From the NCBI GenBank assembly GCA_018066245.1, contig JAGHRT010000057.1, forward strand, positions 1 through 46,836: a stretch of DNA of 46,836 bases, written 5' to 3'. Positions 36,056 to 44,619 of the stretch are shown here, piece after piece (position 1 is the stretch's first letter; the number at the start of each line of letters is the position of its first letter). This DNA comes from Candidatus Equimonas faecalis (GTDB lineage Bacteria; Bacteroidota; Bacteroidia; Bacteroidales; Bacteroidaceae). The position numbers were made by a program, and so were the translations under genes. The notes under the pieces were generated by a model that saw only the letters and a program-made list of their open reading frames with translations, made no database searches and was not told where the DNA came from.

Positions 36056-36075
36056 CCTCCCCCTTTATGGGGAGG
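36056..36075. terminator. CCTCCCC/GGGGAGG palindrome downstream of fbp
   Basis: CCTCCCCC, loop TTTA, TGGGGAGG forms an 8-pair stem with at most one weak pair. A second small hairpin (GCCC TTC GGGC) is next to it. It lies between fbp and sdaA and could terminate fbp transcription. The word CTCCC-TTTA-GGGAG also occurs at 39580 and about 9391. Confidence 0.5.
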
Positions 36076-36125
36076 CCATCCGGTTTGAATTGGAGGGGGT
36101 GTTAAGGGGGAGTTGGAGGGGGCTT

Positions 36126-38087
36126 TTAGAGTAGGCCTTTGCGGTAGGCGGTGAGTAGGGCTTTGAGGTCGGCAATCTGGGCTTTGAGTTCGCGGCCTTT
36201 GTCGGTGTCGGCCACGAGTTCGCGTCGCCCTGTCATTTCCACGAGGTGTGTGGTGCTCTGGATGTCGGTGCCGTGGCGCACGGCTTCGTCGCGTCCGAGG
36301 AAGGGAGCGTGCTGCACGAGGTCGAAGCCACGGCTGTGATAGACGAGGGTGTAGCCGGCAATGCCCGTCTGGCTGTGATAGGCCTTGGCGAAGCCGCCGT
36401 CTATGACCATGAGCCGTCCGCCGGCCTTTATGGGGTTCTCGCCGTTGCAGGCATGTACGGGCACATGGCCGTTGATGATGTGGCGGTGCTGGCCTTGCAC
36501 GTTGAAGGCGTCCAGCAGGCGGTCGCACACTTGGGCATCGTCGCGCAGGCGGTAGTAGTGGCCTTTGGGTTCTTCGTGGGTGGCCTTGTCGGCAATGAGG
36601 TAGCGCTCGAAGGTGGTCATGCGCTCTTTGCCGAACAGGGGGCTGTCGGCTCCGCACCACATATACCAGTAGTAGTCGCGGGCTTGCTGCTGTTCGGAGA
36701 GTTCCTTGTCGTCGTCGAAGGCAAGGCGGAGCACTTCGTCGATGCGATCCATGAGGGCCTGTCCGGCTACGGTTTGTCCGAGACATTCTACGGCTCGTGG
36801 GGTGCCGTCGGCATTGAGGGGTACGGCGGCGTGGAAGAGGAGGTTGCCGTTTGTGATGCGGTACATACGTCCCTGCGTGAGCAGATAGTCGATGTGCCGT
36901 TGGAGGAGTTCGCTGCTGCAGAAGCTGTGGCAGAGGGCCTCGATGAGCGTGTCCTCTTCGGGAGTGAGCGCCGAGGGGTCGGCGGGATTGACGGTGGGGA
37001 AGTGGGTGTCGGTGAGCGGATAGTCGGTGCCGCCGAGGTGGATGGTGCCTTGGGCGTAATCTATCTGCTCGATGAGTGCGCGGTCGTCCATGTGCCATTC
37101 GGGGTGGCGGCGGTAGAGTTGGGCTTCCAGCTTCCAGCCGATGATGCTGATGGCTTTGTGCATCTGTGCGATGACGAGGCGTTCGTCGTCGGACACGTAT
37201 TGGTCGGGCATGACGTGGGGCATGAACACCGTGCAGGGGTCGTCGGCATACTTGTGGAGGGCGAAGGTGGCCAGCTGGCGGAGTATGATGCCGTAGCCGT
37301 TTTCAAGTGTATCGACGTTGGCATAGCGCAGCGACAGGCGCAGCACTCCGGCCACGCACACGGGATTGCCTGCGGCTGCTCCCATCCAGAGTATGTCGTG
37401 GTTGCCCCACACGAAATCCACGCCTTTATGCTGGCAGAGGGTGTCCATGATGAGGTGGGGCGAGGGGCCTCGGTCGAAAATGTCGCCCAGTATGTGGACG
37501 CGGTCGATGCTGAGGTCTTGGATGAGGTGGCACAGGGCCTTGATGAAGTTGCGTGAGCGATGGGTTTCAATGATGGTGTCGATGATGACGTTGAAGTAGG
37601 CTTGCTTGTCGCGGTCGCCTACGCTCTCGTTGAGGAGTTCCTCGATGATGTAGGCATATTCGGCGGGCAGGGCCTTGCGCACCTTGGAGCGTGTGTATTT
37701 ATGGCTGACGCTGCGGCACACGGGCAGCAGGCGTTGCAGCATCAGGCGGTAGTAGGCCGTGCGCTCTGTGCGTCCGAGGGTGGCCCGCACGTTTTTGAGT
37801 ATTTCTTCGGGGTAGTAGATGAGGGTGCAGAGGGCGTTGATTTCTTCGGGCGATATGATGCCGCCGAAGTTGTCCTCTACTTTGCGGCGTATGTTGCCGC
37901 TTGAGGTGCGTATGACGTGCTGGAAGGCTTCGTTTTCACCGTGGAGGTCGGCCAGGAAGTGCTCTGTGGGCTTGGGGAGGTGGAGTATGGCTTCGAGGTT
38001 GATAATCTCGGTGGTTACGCTGCTGATTGTGGGAAAGTCGCGCTTGAGGAGGGAGAGGTAGCGCAGGTCGTATTCGGCGTTGGGCAT
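36126..38087 (-). CDS. fbp: Fructose-1,6-bisphosphatase class III
   Basis: 653 residues, the length of the Firmicutes/Bacteroidota class III enzyme and unrelated to class I. Metallophosphoesterase motifs are seen: FLADLHGENEAF, ILGDIFDRGPSPHLIMDTL, WGNHDILWMGAAAGN, and later INGHVPVHACNGENPIKAGGRLMVIDGGFAKAY. It removes the 1-phosphate of fructose-1,6-bisphosphate in gluconeogenesis. It is transcribed alone. A 22-bp tandem repeat array sits 85 bases upstream of its start codon. Confidence 0.96.
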   Translation of the reverse strand: MPNAEYDLRYLSLLKRDFPTISSVTTEIINLEAILHLPKPTEHFLADLHGENEAFQHVIRTSSGNIRRKVEDNFGGIISPEEINALCTLIYYPEEILKNVRATLGRTERTAYYRLMLQRLLPVCRSVSHKYTRSKVRKALPAEYAYIIEELLNESVGDRDKQAYFNVIIDTIIETHRSRNFIKALCHLIQDLSIDRVHILGDIFDRGPSPHLIMDTLCQHKGVDFVWGNHDILWMGAAAGNPVCVAGVLRLSLRYANVDTLENGYGIILRQLATFALHKYADDPCTVFMPHVMPDQYVSDDERLVIAQMHKAISIIGWKLEAQLYRRHPEWHMDDRALIEQIDYAQGTIHLGGTDYPLTDTHFPTVNPADPSALTPEEDTLIEALCHSFCSSELLQRHIDYLLTQGRMYRITNGNLLFHAAVPLNADGTPRAVECLGQTVAGQALMDRIDEVLRLAFDDDKELSEQQQARDYYWYMWCGADSPLFGKERMTTFERYLIADKATHEEPKGHYYRLRDDAQVCDRLLDAFNVQGQHRHIINGHVPVHACNGENPIKAGGRLMVIDGGFAKAYHSQTGIAGYTLVYHSRGFDLVQHAPFLGRDEAVRHGTDIQSTTHLVEMTGRRELVADTDKGRELKAQIADLKALLTAYRKGLL

Positions 38088-38100
38088 GGTCGGGGAGTGA

Positions 38101-38145
38101 TGTGCAGTGGATAATTTATAATGTATATAATGGATAATTTGTAAT
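38101..38145. repeat. A/T-rich ATAATTTATAATG-type repeat upstream of fbp
   Basis: GGATAATTTATAATGTATAT and ATGGATAATTTGTAATGAAG are two drifting copies of one word. It could hold the fbp promoter but no consensus -33/-7 pair stands out. Confidence 0.45.
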
Positions 38146-38172
38146 GAAGCGGGGCTCGTTCCTCTTTGTCTG

Positions 38173-38290
38173 TAGGACGTTTTTTCCTGCCGTATAGAAC
38201 GTTTTTTCCTGTCGTGTAGGACGTTTTTTCCTGCCGTATAGGACGTTTTTTTCTGTCGTATAGGACGGTACTTCCTGCCGTATAGGACGG
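38173..38290. repeat. 22-bp tandem repeat array, five units plus a partial, upstream of fbp
   Basis: Units start at 38173, 38195, 38217, 38239 and 38261, with an 8-base partial at 38283. Each begins TAGGACGTTTTTTCCTG (one TAGAACG; the last has TAGGACGGTACTTCCTG) and ends in CCGTA or TCGTR, so the CTGCC and CTGTC forms alternate strictly. There are no unrelated spacers. Related arrays lie at 25218 and 46473. Confidence 0.85.
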
Positions 38291-38312
38291 TGTGTGTGGG
38301 CGTATCGCCGGC

Positions 38313-39524
38313 TTATTCCATCAGGCGGCTGATTTCTTCAAACTCTTTGCCGAGGTTGAGGTTCAGGTAGATGAGATAGAGCGGCTGTGCCCATGATTTC
38401 ACGCTGACGGGGCGAAGTTTGCGGTACTCCTCCATTGGCCGTCGCGCCTTGCTGTACCATGATCGTCTTTCTTTAAGCAAGGTGCGATAATTCTTTGTTC
38501 CGCTTCGCTTTACCGGTACGGGTACGGCCTGTGCCTTGGTGATGTAGGCCATGCCGAGGTAGTAGTGGCCAATGGCATTGTCGGGTTGGAGGGCGATGAG
38601 CGCACGGGCGGCTCGTATGACGCTGTCGGGGCGTTGCAAATGGTGGAGGGCCAGTATTTCGTCCTGCCTGCCGTCGATGCGCGTGGTGTCGGCGGCGATG
38701 AGCGTTTGGGCGATGCCGAGAAGGCTGTCGTATTGGTGTTGCTCCTTGTAGCGGAGGCTGAGGCGGTCGTATATGCTCTGGCGCGTGGGGTAACTCTTGA
38801 AGGCCGAGCGCAGCGTGTCGAATGCGGTGGCGGTGTCGCCCAGCGCGAGGTGTGCCACGGCCAGTTCCTCCATCACCTCGGCGCGTGCCGGCTGGTAGCG
38901 CAAGGCCAGCCGGCTGTAGGGCAGCATGGCGGCGTAGCGCTTCATCTGGTAGTTGCCTTGCAGGCAGATGAGGCTGGCCACTTGCTGCTGGAAGGGCGAG
39001 AGCGTGGGCGGCTTCTCGCCGTCCCACAGGGTGCTGTCGGCTGTGGAAGTGAGGAGGAGGCGAGCGGCTTCTTCGGCTTCGGCATACTGGGCATGGGTGT
39101 AGTGGTGGGCGGCGGCGGCTTGCAGGTTGGGAATCAGGAGCCGGAGTTGCTGTGCCTGTGTGCTTCGTCCGCGCAGGTCGGCCTTGCCAGGCTTTTTCTT
39201 GTGGAGGAGCGCGGTGGAGTGGCTCTGTGCGGCGAGGAACATCCCCCTGACGGCTTGGAAGTAGAGCGAGGTGTCGGCTTGCTGCTGGAGGTACATCTTC
39301 TCGTTCTGCTGGTCATACTGCTGGCGGTAGGCCTGGAATTGCAGGGCATATACTTGCGGCTGGCTGCTCCATGTGCTGTCGGCAGCCAGCCGTGCGGCTT
39401 CTTTCAGCGCGTCGGCGTTCTTTCCTGTCTTCACAAGTTCGCGCAGCGGCTTCAGCTCCTTCTGTGCACACAGAGGGAGGGCGGCGGCAAACGCAAGCAG
39501 GAGGAGAAGAAGATTTCGGCGCAT
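38313..39524 (-). CDS. Secreted tetratricopeptide-repeat protein, function unknown
   Basis: 403 residues with a signal peptide (MRRNLLLLLLAFAAALPLCAQ, cleavage near residue 20). The mature protein is helical, with TPR-like units, for example YAEAEEAARLLLT, AEVMEELAVAHLALGDTATAFDTLRSAF and AIGHYYLGMAYITKA. No catalytic motif is visible. Such proteins act as periplasmic scaffolds. It lies 107 bases after fkp on the same strand, separated by repeat-like sequence, so shared transcription is uncertain. Confidence 0.75.
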   Translation of the reverse strand: MRRNLLLLLLAFAAALPLCAQKELKPLRELVKTGKNADALKEAARLAADSTWSSQPQVYALQFQAYRQQYDQQNEKMYLQQQADTSLYFQAVRGMFLAAQSHSTALLHKKKPGKADLRGRSTQAQQLRLLIPNLQAAAAHHYTHAQYAEAEEAARLLLTSTADSTLWDGEKPPTLSPFQQQVASLICLQGNYQMKRYAAMLPYSRLALRYQPARAEVMEELAVAHLALGDTATAFDTLRSAFKSYPTRQSIYDRLSLRYKEQHQYDSLLGIAQTLIAADTTRIDGRQDEILALHHLQRPDSVIRAARALIALQPDNAIGHYYLGMAYITKAQAVPVPVKRSGTKNYRTLLKERRSWYSKARRPMEEYRKLRPVSVKSWAQPLYLIYLNLNLGKEFEEISRLME

Positions 39525-39532
39525 TGAGAATG

Positions 39533-39574
39533 AGTAAATTAGTGAATTATCAAATTAGCAAATTAGCAAATGAG
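39533..39574. repeat. ATTAGCAAATTAGCAAATGAGG repeat between fkp and the TPR gene
   Basis: GAGTAAATTAGTGAATTAT and CAAATTAGCAAATTAGC repeat one heptameric theme also found after prfC and maeB. It is followed at once by the CTCCCTTTAAGGGAG palindrome. Confidence 0.6.
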
Positions 39575-39579
39575 GAAAG

Positions 39580-39596
39580 TCTCCCTTTAAGGGAGA
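39580..39596. repeat. 17-bp palindrome TCTCCCTTTAAGGGAGA
   Basis: Perfect 8-base arms around one central base, in the spacer between fkp and the TPR gene; copies of GAGGGTCTTT and GAGGGCCTTT lie alongside it. Related CTCCCTT/AAGGG words are at 9391-9406 and 36056-36075. It may act as a terminator or be a REP-like element. Confidence 0.55.
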
Positions 39597-39631
39597 TTTA
39601 GAGGGCCTTTTAGAGGGTCTTTAGAGGGTCT

Positions 39632-42427
39632 TTACGACCGGCTGACCTGTAAGCCTACGTCGGAGAGCGACATATCTACGAAGCGTGCAGTCGGGGCGCA
39701 AGGGTTCTCGCAGAGCATCTTGCGTATGCGCATGGCAGCTTCCACGTCCTTGGCCACCATGTAGAGGTAGCCGCCTCCGCCTGCGCCCGGGAGCTTGTAG
39801 CCGAGGCAGAGGTCGTCAATCCGGGCGCAGAGCTTTTGCACGGCGGGGGGATTGGTGCCGGGGTCGAGGGCGCAGTTTTGTTCCCAGGTCTTGCGCACCA
39901 GTTGGCCGTAGGCCGTGAAGTTGCCGCGCTGCATCACTTCGTAGAGCGAGGTGGCGTGCTGCTTCATTTCGCGCAGGAGCATCAGCGTGTGGCTGTCGTT
40001 CAGGAACATGTTGCGCACGATTTCTGCCAGAATGTGTTTGGCTGTGCGGGTGAAGCCGGTGTAGTAGAGCAGGTGCAGGGGTTGGTGTTCGGGGGCGCGG
40101 AAAATGGGGTCGGGAATCCATCGCACCACGGCGTGCTGGTTGAAGCCCGACTCGGTGTGCAGGAGTTTCACACCGCTGAACACGCCGCCGTACTGGTCTT
40201 GCCAGCCGCCGCCTGTGGTGAGGAGCTGCTCCAGAATCAGGGTGCGGTCGCAGATGTCGTGGCGCCCCCATCCCAGGTTGCAGAAGTTGTTCAGCGCACC
40301 CAGCACGGTGCTGGCCAGTATGCTGCTGGTGCCCAATCCCGACCCTGCGGGAATGGCGGCCATCAGGGTGATTTCTATGCCGCTTCCCATGTCGGTGAGC
40401 TGTTGCCGCAGGGTGGGGTAGTCGGTCGTGCTGAAACCGGGCATGAAGCCGCAGAGGGTGAGCGCGGCCTTGGGGATGCTGAAGGGTGAACCGACTTTGT
40501 GGTACTGCCGCAGTTCCTCGTAGGTTTCTATCCGCTCCGCAGCTCCGAGGTCGATGCTGCGGCAGATGATGACCGGCTCCTTGCAGGGCTTTACGTACAC
40601 CTGAATGGGCGGCTGGCCGTTGAGTTCGATGGCAAGGTTCACTACGTCGCCGCCGTTGTAGAGGGAGTAGGGCGGCGTGTCTGTCCAACCGCCGGCCACG
40701 TCGATGCGGACGGGGGAACGGCTCCATACGATCTGGTCGCTGTGGGTGGTGAACCGTGGCGTAACCTTGTGGGTGAGGGCATCCATCGTGAGGCCTTCGC
40801 GCAAGAGGTCGTAGGCCTGCCGTTCCTGTCCTGCGGTTTCCTGGCTTGCCTCGTGGCGGAACATGGCGTCGTGGATGCGGGTCATGAGCGGTGCCGTGTC
40901 GGGCAGGGGAGCGGGCAGGGGGAGTGCGTATTCGCGGAACTTGGCGGCTGCACGTTTCAGGTTGGATTGATAGAACACCGACTTGTGCCAGTTTTGCGCC
41001 AGACGGGGCAGCGTTTCGCGCTGGAGGTCGCGGCGTTGCTGGAAGAGGCGGCGCAGGTTGGCCTTGGCCGAAAGTTCGTCGGCGCTGAGGAAGGCGGCGG
41101 CTTTGGGCTTGGCGGCGAGGTCGGGATGGGGTGTTATCATCCATTGGAGCCAGCGTCCGGCTTCCTCTACGCTGTCGGCCACGGGGAAGAGGGCGAAGGC
41201 TTGGATGTCGGTGTGGGGCGTGCAGGCGTAGCCGTGGGCTTCGGCCCATTCCGCAAAGCTCTGGCCGAGATAGCGGGTGTCCTTGTCGCACACGTCGCCC
41301 CGGAAGGGGTCGCTCCACCCGTAGGGACGCACGGCCCATTGGCTTTCGCCGATGGGCACGATGTCGATGCACACGCCTTCGGGCACGGTTACCTGCCAGT
41401 CGTTGGCGGGTACGCCTGTGATGACGTTGCGGCGTGTGAGATGCCAGCCTTCACCGAGCACGGCGTTCTCTATCCAGAGGTTTTCGTTCTCCGAGGTGAG
41501 GGCGTTGGCCACCTTGCAGTTTTGCGTGAAGAGCGAGGGGTGGCGCTTGACGTGGCGTTGCAGTATCTGGCGCTGGTCCTTCACGAGGTTCTGTATGGCC
41601 AGCGTGGAGGAGAGCAGTTCGGGTGTGGTGCCGAAGTGGTAGAACTCGCCGCCGGGAAGGGGCAGGATTTTTACGCTGAGGGCGGCTATCTCCTCGTCTT
41701 TCCGGGCGGGTTTGTTGCCCAGGCAGTAGCCGAAGGTGGAATAGAGGTCGTAGAATCTGACATTGCCGTCCTCGTCCGTGCTGCGGCGTATGAGCAGGTC
41801 GATGGCTCGGTCGGAGAGAATCCACACGCCGATGTCCATCAGCGAAAGGTGGGTGGTCATCAGCGCGGCTTGCTCTTCGGTGGACGGCTTCTGAAGCATG
41901 AAGTCCAACTCGTCGGGGCGGTCGCGCCGCATCAGGAAGTTGCCGTGGTGGGAGCACAGCACGGGGTCGGCCCAAAGGCCGTAGCACACTACGTCGGCTT
42001 CGGGAATGTCCTGCAGCGGCTCGGTGGCACGCAGCAGCACGTCGCCGCTCACGATGAGCGTGCGGAGCGACTGCGGAGCTTTGCGCATGATGGCTTCGTA
42101 AAGCGGCATTTGCAGGTCAAGGAGCGTCTGGTCGATGCTTTGGCCGCGCATCCAGCGGAACACAGGTATGGGCGTGAGCACTTTGCCTGATGAAGCGTAA
42201 CCTGGCAGGCGGCGGCTTTGTCCGCCGGCATGGACGAGAATACGCTTCTCGCCTGCCGTGCAGAAGCCTTCCTGCCCGGCAGCTTGCAGGAGCCACGCCG
42301 TGCCGCCGCCGGAGCCGAGTTTGGAACCCACGGGGTCGCATGTGCAAAAGTATTCCTGGGGTGAAAGACCGCTGAGGTCGTGGAAGGATTCCACGAGGTT
42401 GGGGGGCAATGAGAGAAGTTTCTTCAT
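39632..42427 (-). CDS. fkp: Bifunctional L-fucokinase / GDP-L-fucose pyrophosphorylase
   Basis: 931 residues from the ATG at 42427 (MKKLLSLPPNLVESFHDLSG), close to the length of Bacteroides fragilis Fkp. The N-terminal half is the guanylyltransferase (GSGGGTAWLL; ILVHAGGQSRRLPGYASSGKVLTPIPVFRW). The C-terminal third is a GHMP kinase with IDVAGGWTDTPPYS, the ATP loop PAGSGLGTSSILAS near residue 700 and GAGGGGYLYMV near the end. It makes GDP-fucose from exogenous fucose, which Bacteroidales use to decorate capsule and surface glycoproteins. It lies 51 bases after plsC on the same strand. Confidence 0.96.
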   Translation of the reverse strand: MKKLLSLPPNLVESFHDLSGLSPQEYFCTCDPVGSKLGSGGGTAWLLQAAGQEGFCTAGEKRILVHAGGQSRRLPGYASSGKVLTPIPVFRWMRGQSIDQTLLDLQMPLYEAIMRKAPQSLRTLIVSGDVLLRATEPLQDIPEADVVCYGLWADPVLCSHHGNFLMRRDRPDELDFMLQKPSTEEQAALMTTHLSLMDIGVWILSDRAIDLLIRRSTDEDGNVRFYDLYSTFGYCLGNKPARKDEEIAALSVKILPLPGGEFYHFGTTPELLSSTLAIQNLVKDQRQILQRHVKRHPSLFTQNCKVANALTSENENLWIENAVLGEGWHLTRRNVITGVPANDWQVTVPEGVCIDIVPIGESQWAVRPYGWSDPFRGDVCDKDTRYLGQSFAEWAEAHGYACTPHTDIQAFALFPVADSVEEAGRWLQWMITPHPDLAAKPKAAAFLSADELSAKANLRRLFQQRRDLQRETLPRLAQNWHKSVFYQSNLKRAAAKFREYALPLPAPLPDTAPLMTRIHDAMFRHEASQETAGQERQAYDLLREGLTMDALTHKVTPRFTTHSDQIVWSRSPVRIDVAGGWTDTPPYSLYNGGDVVNLAIELNGQPPIQVYVKPCKEPVIICRSIDLGAAERIETYEELRQYHKVGSPFSIPKAALTLCGFMPGFSTTDYPTLRQQLTDMGSGIEITLMAAIPAGSGLGTSSILASTVLGALNNFCNLGWGRHDICDRTLILEQLLTTGGGWQDQYGGVFSGVKLLHTESGFNQHAVVRWIPDPIFRAPEHQPLHLLYYTGFTRTAKHILAEIVRNMFLNDSHTLMLLREMKQHATSLYEVMQRGNFTAYGQLVRKTWEQNCALDPGTNPPAVQKLCARIDDLCLGYKLPGAGGGGYLYMVAKDVEAAMRIRKMLCENPCAPTARFVDMSLSDVGLQVSRS

Positions 42428-42478
42428 AGTTGAGTCGTAAAGGGCGGGGTGGGTAAGGCCCACTTTCCCGGCTTGTTG

Positions 42479-43225
42479 TTATTCTGCCTGCGCGGCAGCT
42501 TCTGGATTGTCGGTTGGTGCGGCAGCGGGAAGGGCACTCCTTATTATATTATAGGAGCGCTCCATCGCTTCGTCGTCGGGGGGTATCGGCCGGTGGATGA
42601 CCAGGCGCAGGGGATGGCGCGTTACGAAGGAAAAGCCCCTTGTGCGCGGCAGCACGTCGAAAGAGCCGTCAATGGTGATGGGGACGAGAGGAAGCCCAAT
42701 CTGTCGGGCAAGCATGAAAGAGCCTTTCTGGAAGGCCCCCATCTGTCCGTCCGTGGTGCGCGATCCTTCGGGGAAAATGGCCATTGACGAACCGTCCTGT
42801 AGGGCCGTGCGGGCGTTCTGTATGGTTTGCACGAGCCCTCGGCGGCTGGATTTATCGACGAATATGAATCCCGCTTTCGCACAAGCCCAACCCACGAAGG
42901 GGATGCTGCGCAACGATTGCTTCATCATCCACTTGAACGGGCGGTGCAGGTAGCCGGCAATGAGGAAAATGTCGAAAGCGCCTTGGTGGTTGGCGATAAA
43001 CACGAAGCTCTCGCCCCGGGCAATGTTTTCCCTGCCTTCCACCTTTACGGGAAGCAGGAAAAGGCGGCACATGCCGACGCTCCAGATGCGCATGGGCCAA
43101 TAGCCCCAGAATGTCTGGCTGCCCAGCATACACCCTATGCCTGTGGTCAAGCTGATGATGAGGGTGAGCAGAAGGCCGAGGGGCAGGGCCACGAGGAGTT
43201 GGTAGATTCTGTAGAGTATGGTCAT
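42479..43225 (-). CDS. plsC: 1-acyl-sn-glycerol-3-phosphate acyltransferase
   Basis: 248 residues. An N-terminal membrane segment (LVALPLGLLLTLIISL) precedes the acyltransferase motifs: NHQGAFD (H-x4-D), GFIFVDKSSRR, FPEGSRTTDGQMGAFQKGS and LPLVPITIDGS. It acylates lysophosphatidic acid to phosphatidic acid at the inner membrane. Its ATG overlaps the pyrC stop by 4 bases (ATGA), which indicates translational coupling. A related acyltransferase with another lipid substrate cannot be excluded. Confidence 0.93.
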   Translation of the reverse strand: MTILYRIYQLLVALPLGLLLTLIISLTTGIGCMLGSQTFWGYWPMRIWSVGMCRLFLLPVKVEGRENIARGESFVFIANHQGAFDIFLIAGYLHRPFKWMMKQSLRSIPFVGWACAKAGFIFVDKSSRRGLVQTIQNARTALQDGSSMAIFPEGSRTTDGQMGAFQKGSFMLARQIGLPLVPITIDGSFDVLPRTRGFSFVTRHPLRLVIHRPIPPDDEAMERSYNIIRSALPAAAPTDNPEAAAQAE

Positions 43226-44565
43226 CGTGGGAGGAATGTTACGGCTTGTCCGCGTGAGTGTTCATCCATTATGTGGCCACGGTTGTAAAGCAACCGGCCA
43301 TTGACGTAGGTTTGATCCACGCGCCAGTTGAATACGTGTCCCTCCAGGGGGCTCCAGTTGCAGCTCGAGAGGATTTTGTTGGGCGTGAGCGTCCAGGGTA
43401 CGTGCGGTCGCACGACGACGATGTCGGCCTTGAAGCCTTCGCGCAGATAGCCTCGGTTCTCTATGCTGAACAGGCGGGCGGGATTGTGGCACATCAGGCG
43501 CACCAGGCGCTCGATGGGGAGTACGCCCTCGTCCACCAGTTCCAGCATGGCGAGGAGGGAGAACTGTATGAGCGGCATCCCCGATGCCGCCTGTGCCCCG
43601 CCTGTCTTTTCCGACAGGAGGTGCGGGGCGTGGTCGGTGGCCACGGTGTAGATGCGCCCGTCGGTAAGGGCGGCACGCAGGGCGTCGCGGTCGGCCCGTG
43701 TCTTCACGGAGGGGTTCACCTTGATGCGCGTGCCGAGGCGGGCATAGTCGGCTTCGGTGAAGAGGAGGTGCCCCACGCAGGCTTCTGCCGTAATGCGTGG
43801 GTCGTCGGGCGTGAACAGTTCAAGTTCTTCCGCCGTGCTGACATGGGCGATGTGGAGGCGCACGTCCGTGCCGCGTGCCCACTCTATGCATTGGCGGGTG
43901 GCTCGCAGGCAGGCTTCGGCGGAGCGTATGCTCGGGTGTTCGCTCACGGGTATCTGGCCCTGTCCCCACTTCTCCACGGCCCGCTTCATGTTGCGGCGCA
44001 CTATGATTTCGTCTTCGCAATGGGCCACTACGGGCACCTTCGATTCCGAGAAGATGCGGCGCACCTGACTTTCGGCGTCCACGAGCATGTTGCCTGTGGA
44101 GGAACCCAGAAAGAGCTTTGTGCCGCACACCGACCCGTGGCGCATGTGGCGGAGTTCGTGGTCGTTGTCGGGCGAAGCTCCCATGTAGAGGCCGAAATTG
44201 ACGTGCATCTTCCTGGAGGCCATTTCCATGCGCTCCTCCCACCGCGCCCGGTTGATGGTGAGGGGCACCACGTTGGGCATGTCGAACACCGTCGTTACGC
44301 CGCCGGCTGCTGCGGCTCGGCTTTCGGTGTCCATGTCGCCCTTGTGGGTGAGGCCGGGGTCGCGGAAGTGTACGTGGGTGTCTATGATGCCGGGCAGGAC
44401 GTAGCAACCCGTGGCATCCACCTCCACGTCGGCAGGGATTTCGGGCAGGCGGTCGGGGCCTTCAAGGAGGGACGCTATGCGGTCGTTGTCGATGACGAGT
44501 GAACCGATATACTGCCGCTCCTCATTGACGATGGTCGCGTTCTTGATAAGCGTTCTATAGTGCAT
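43222..44565 (-). CDS. pyrC: Dihydroorotase
   Basis: 447 residues, an amidohydrolase of the type I-like class. The metal-binding HVHFRDPG sits in GIIDTHVHFRDPGLTHKGD, followed by AAAGGVTTVFDMPN. VVAHCEDE, LHIAHVSTAEE and ATDHAPHLLSEK supply further ligands and the catalytic Asp. It closes carbamoyl-aspartate to dihydroorotate in pyrimidine synthesis. The plsC gene overlaps it by 4 bases and the Dpm1-like gene ends 48 bases upstream, so the run is probably one transcript. Confidence 0.94.
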   Translation of the reverse strand: MHYRTLIKNATIVNEERQYIGSLVIDNDRIASLLEGPDRLPEIPADVEVDATGCYVLPGIIDTHVHFRDPGLTHKGDMDTESRAAAAGGVTTVFDMPNVVPLTINRARWEERMEMASRKMHVNFGLYMGASPDNDHELRHMRHGSVCGTKLFLGSSTGNMLVDAESQVRRIFSESKVPVVAHCEDEIIVRRNMKRAVEKWGQGQIPVSEHPSIRSAEACLRATRQCIEWARGTDVRLHIAHVSTAEELELFTPDDPRITAEACVGHLLFTEADYARLGTRIKVNPSVKTRADRDALRAALTDGRIYTVATDHAPHLLSEKTGGAQAASGMPLIQFSLLAMLELVDEGVLPIERLVRLMCHNPARLFSIENRGYLREGFKADIVVVRPHVPWTLTPNKILSSCNWSPLEGHVFNWRVDQTYVNGRLLYNRGHIMDEHSRGQAVTFLPR

Positions 44566-44587
44566 GGCGAGAGAAATGTGAGGACGT

Positions 44588-44619
44588 TTGAATTTTGAAT
44601 TAAGAATTATGAATTATGA
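44588..44619. repeat. GAATTTTGAATTAAGAATTATGA-type repeat touching the Dpm1-like stop codon
   Basis: TTTGAATTTTGAATTAAG and AATTATGAATTATGAG are low-complexity words common in spacers. On the minus strand the TAA of the glycosyltransferase gene (44614-44616) is the first TAA of this repeat. Confidence 0.55.

Noticed and set aside
36013..37098. A 361-codon Arg/Pro/His-rich minus-strand frame
   Set aside because: It is an out-of-frame shadow within fbp, which has intact motifs throughout.
38173..38290. A CRISPR array
   Set aside because: Units are directly contiguous 22-mers without unique spacers, and no cas gene is nearby.
39816..41372. A 518-codon Arg/His/Pro-rich minus-strand frame
   Set aside because: Out-of-frame shadow inside fkp; composition typical of a shifted frame in a G+C-rich gene.
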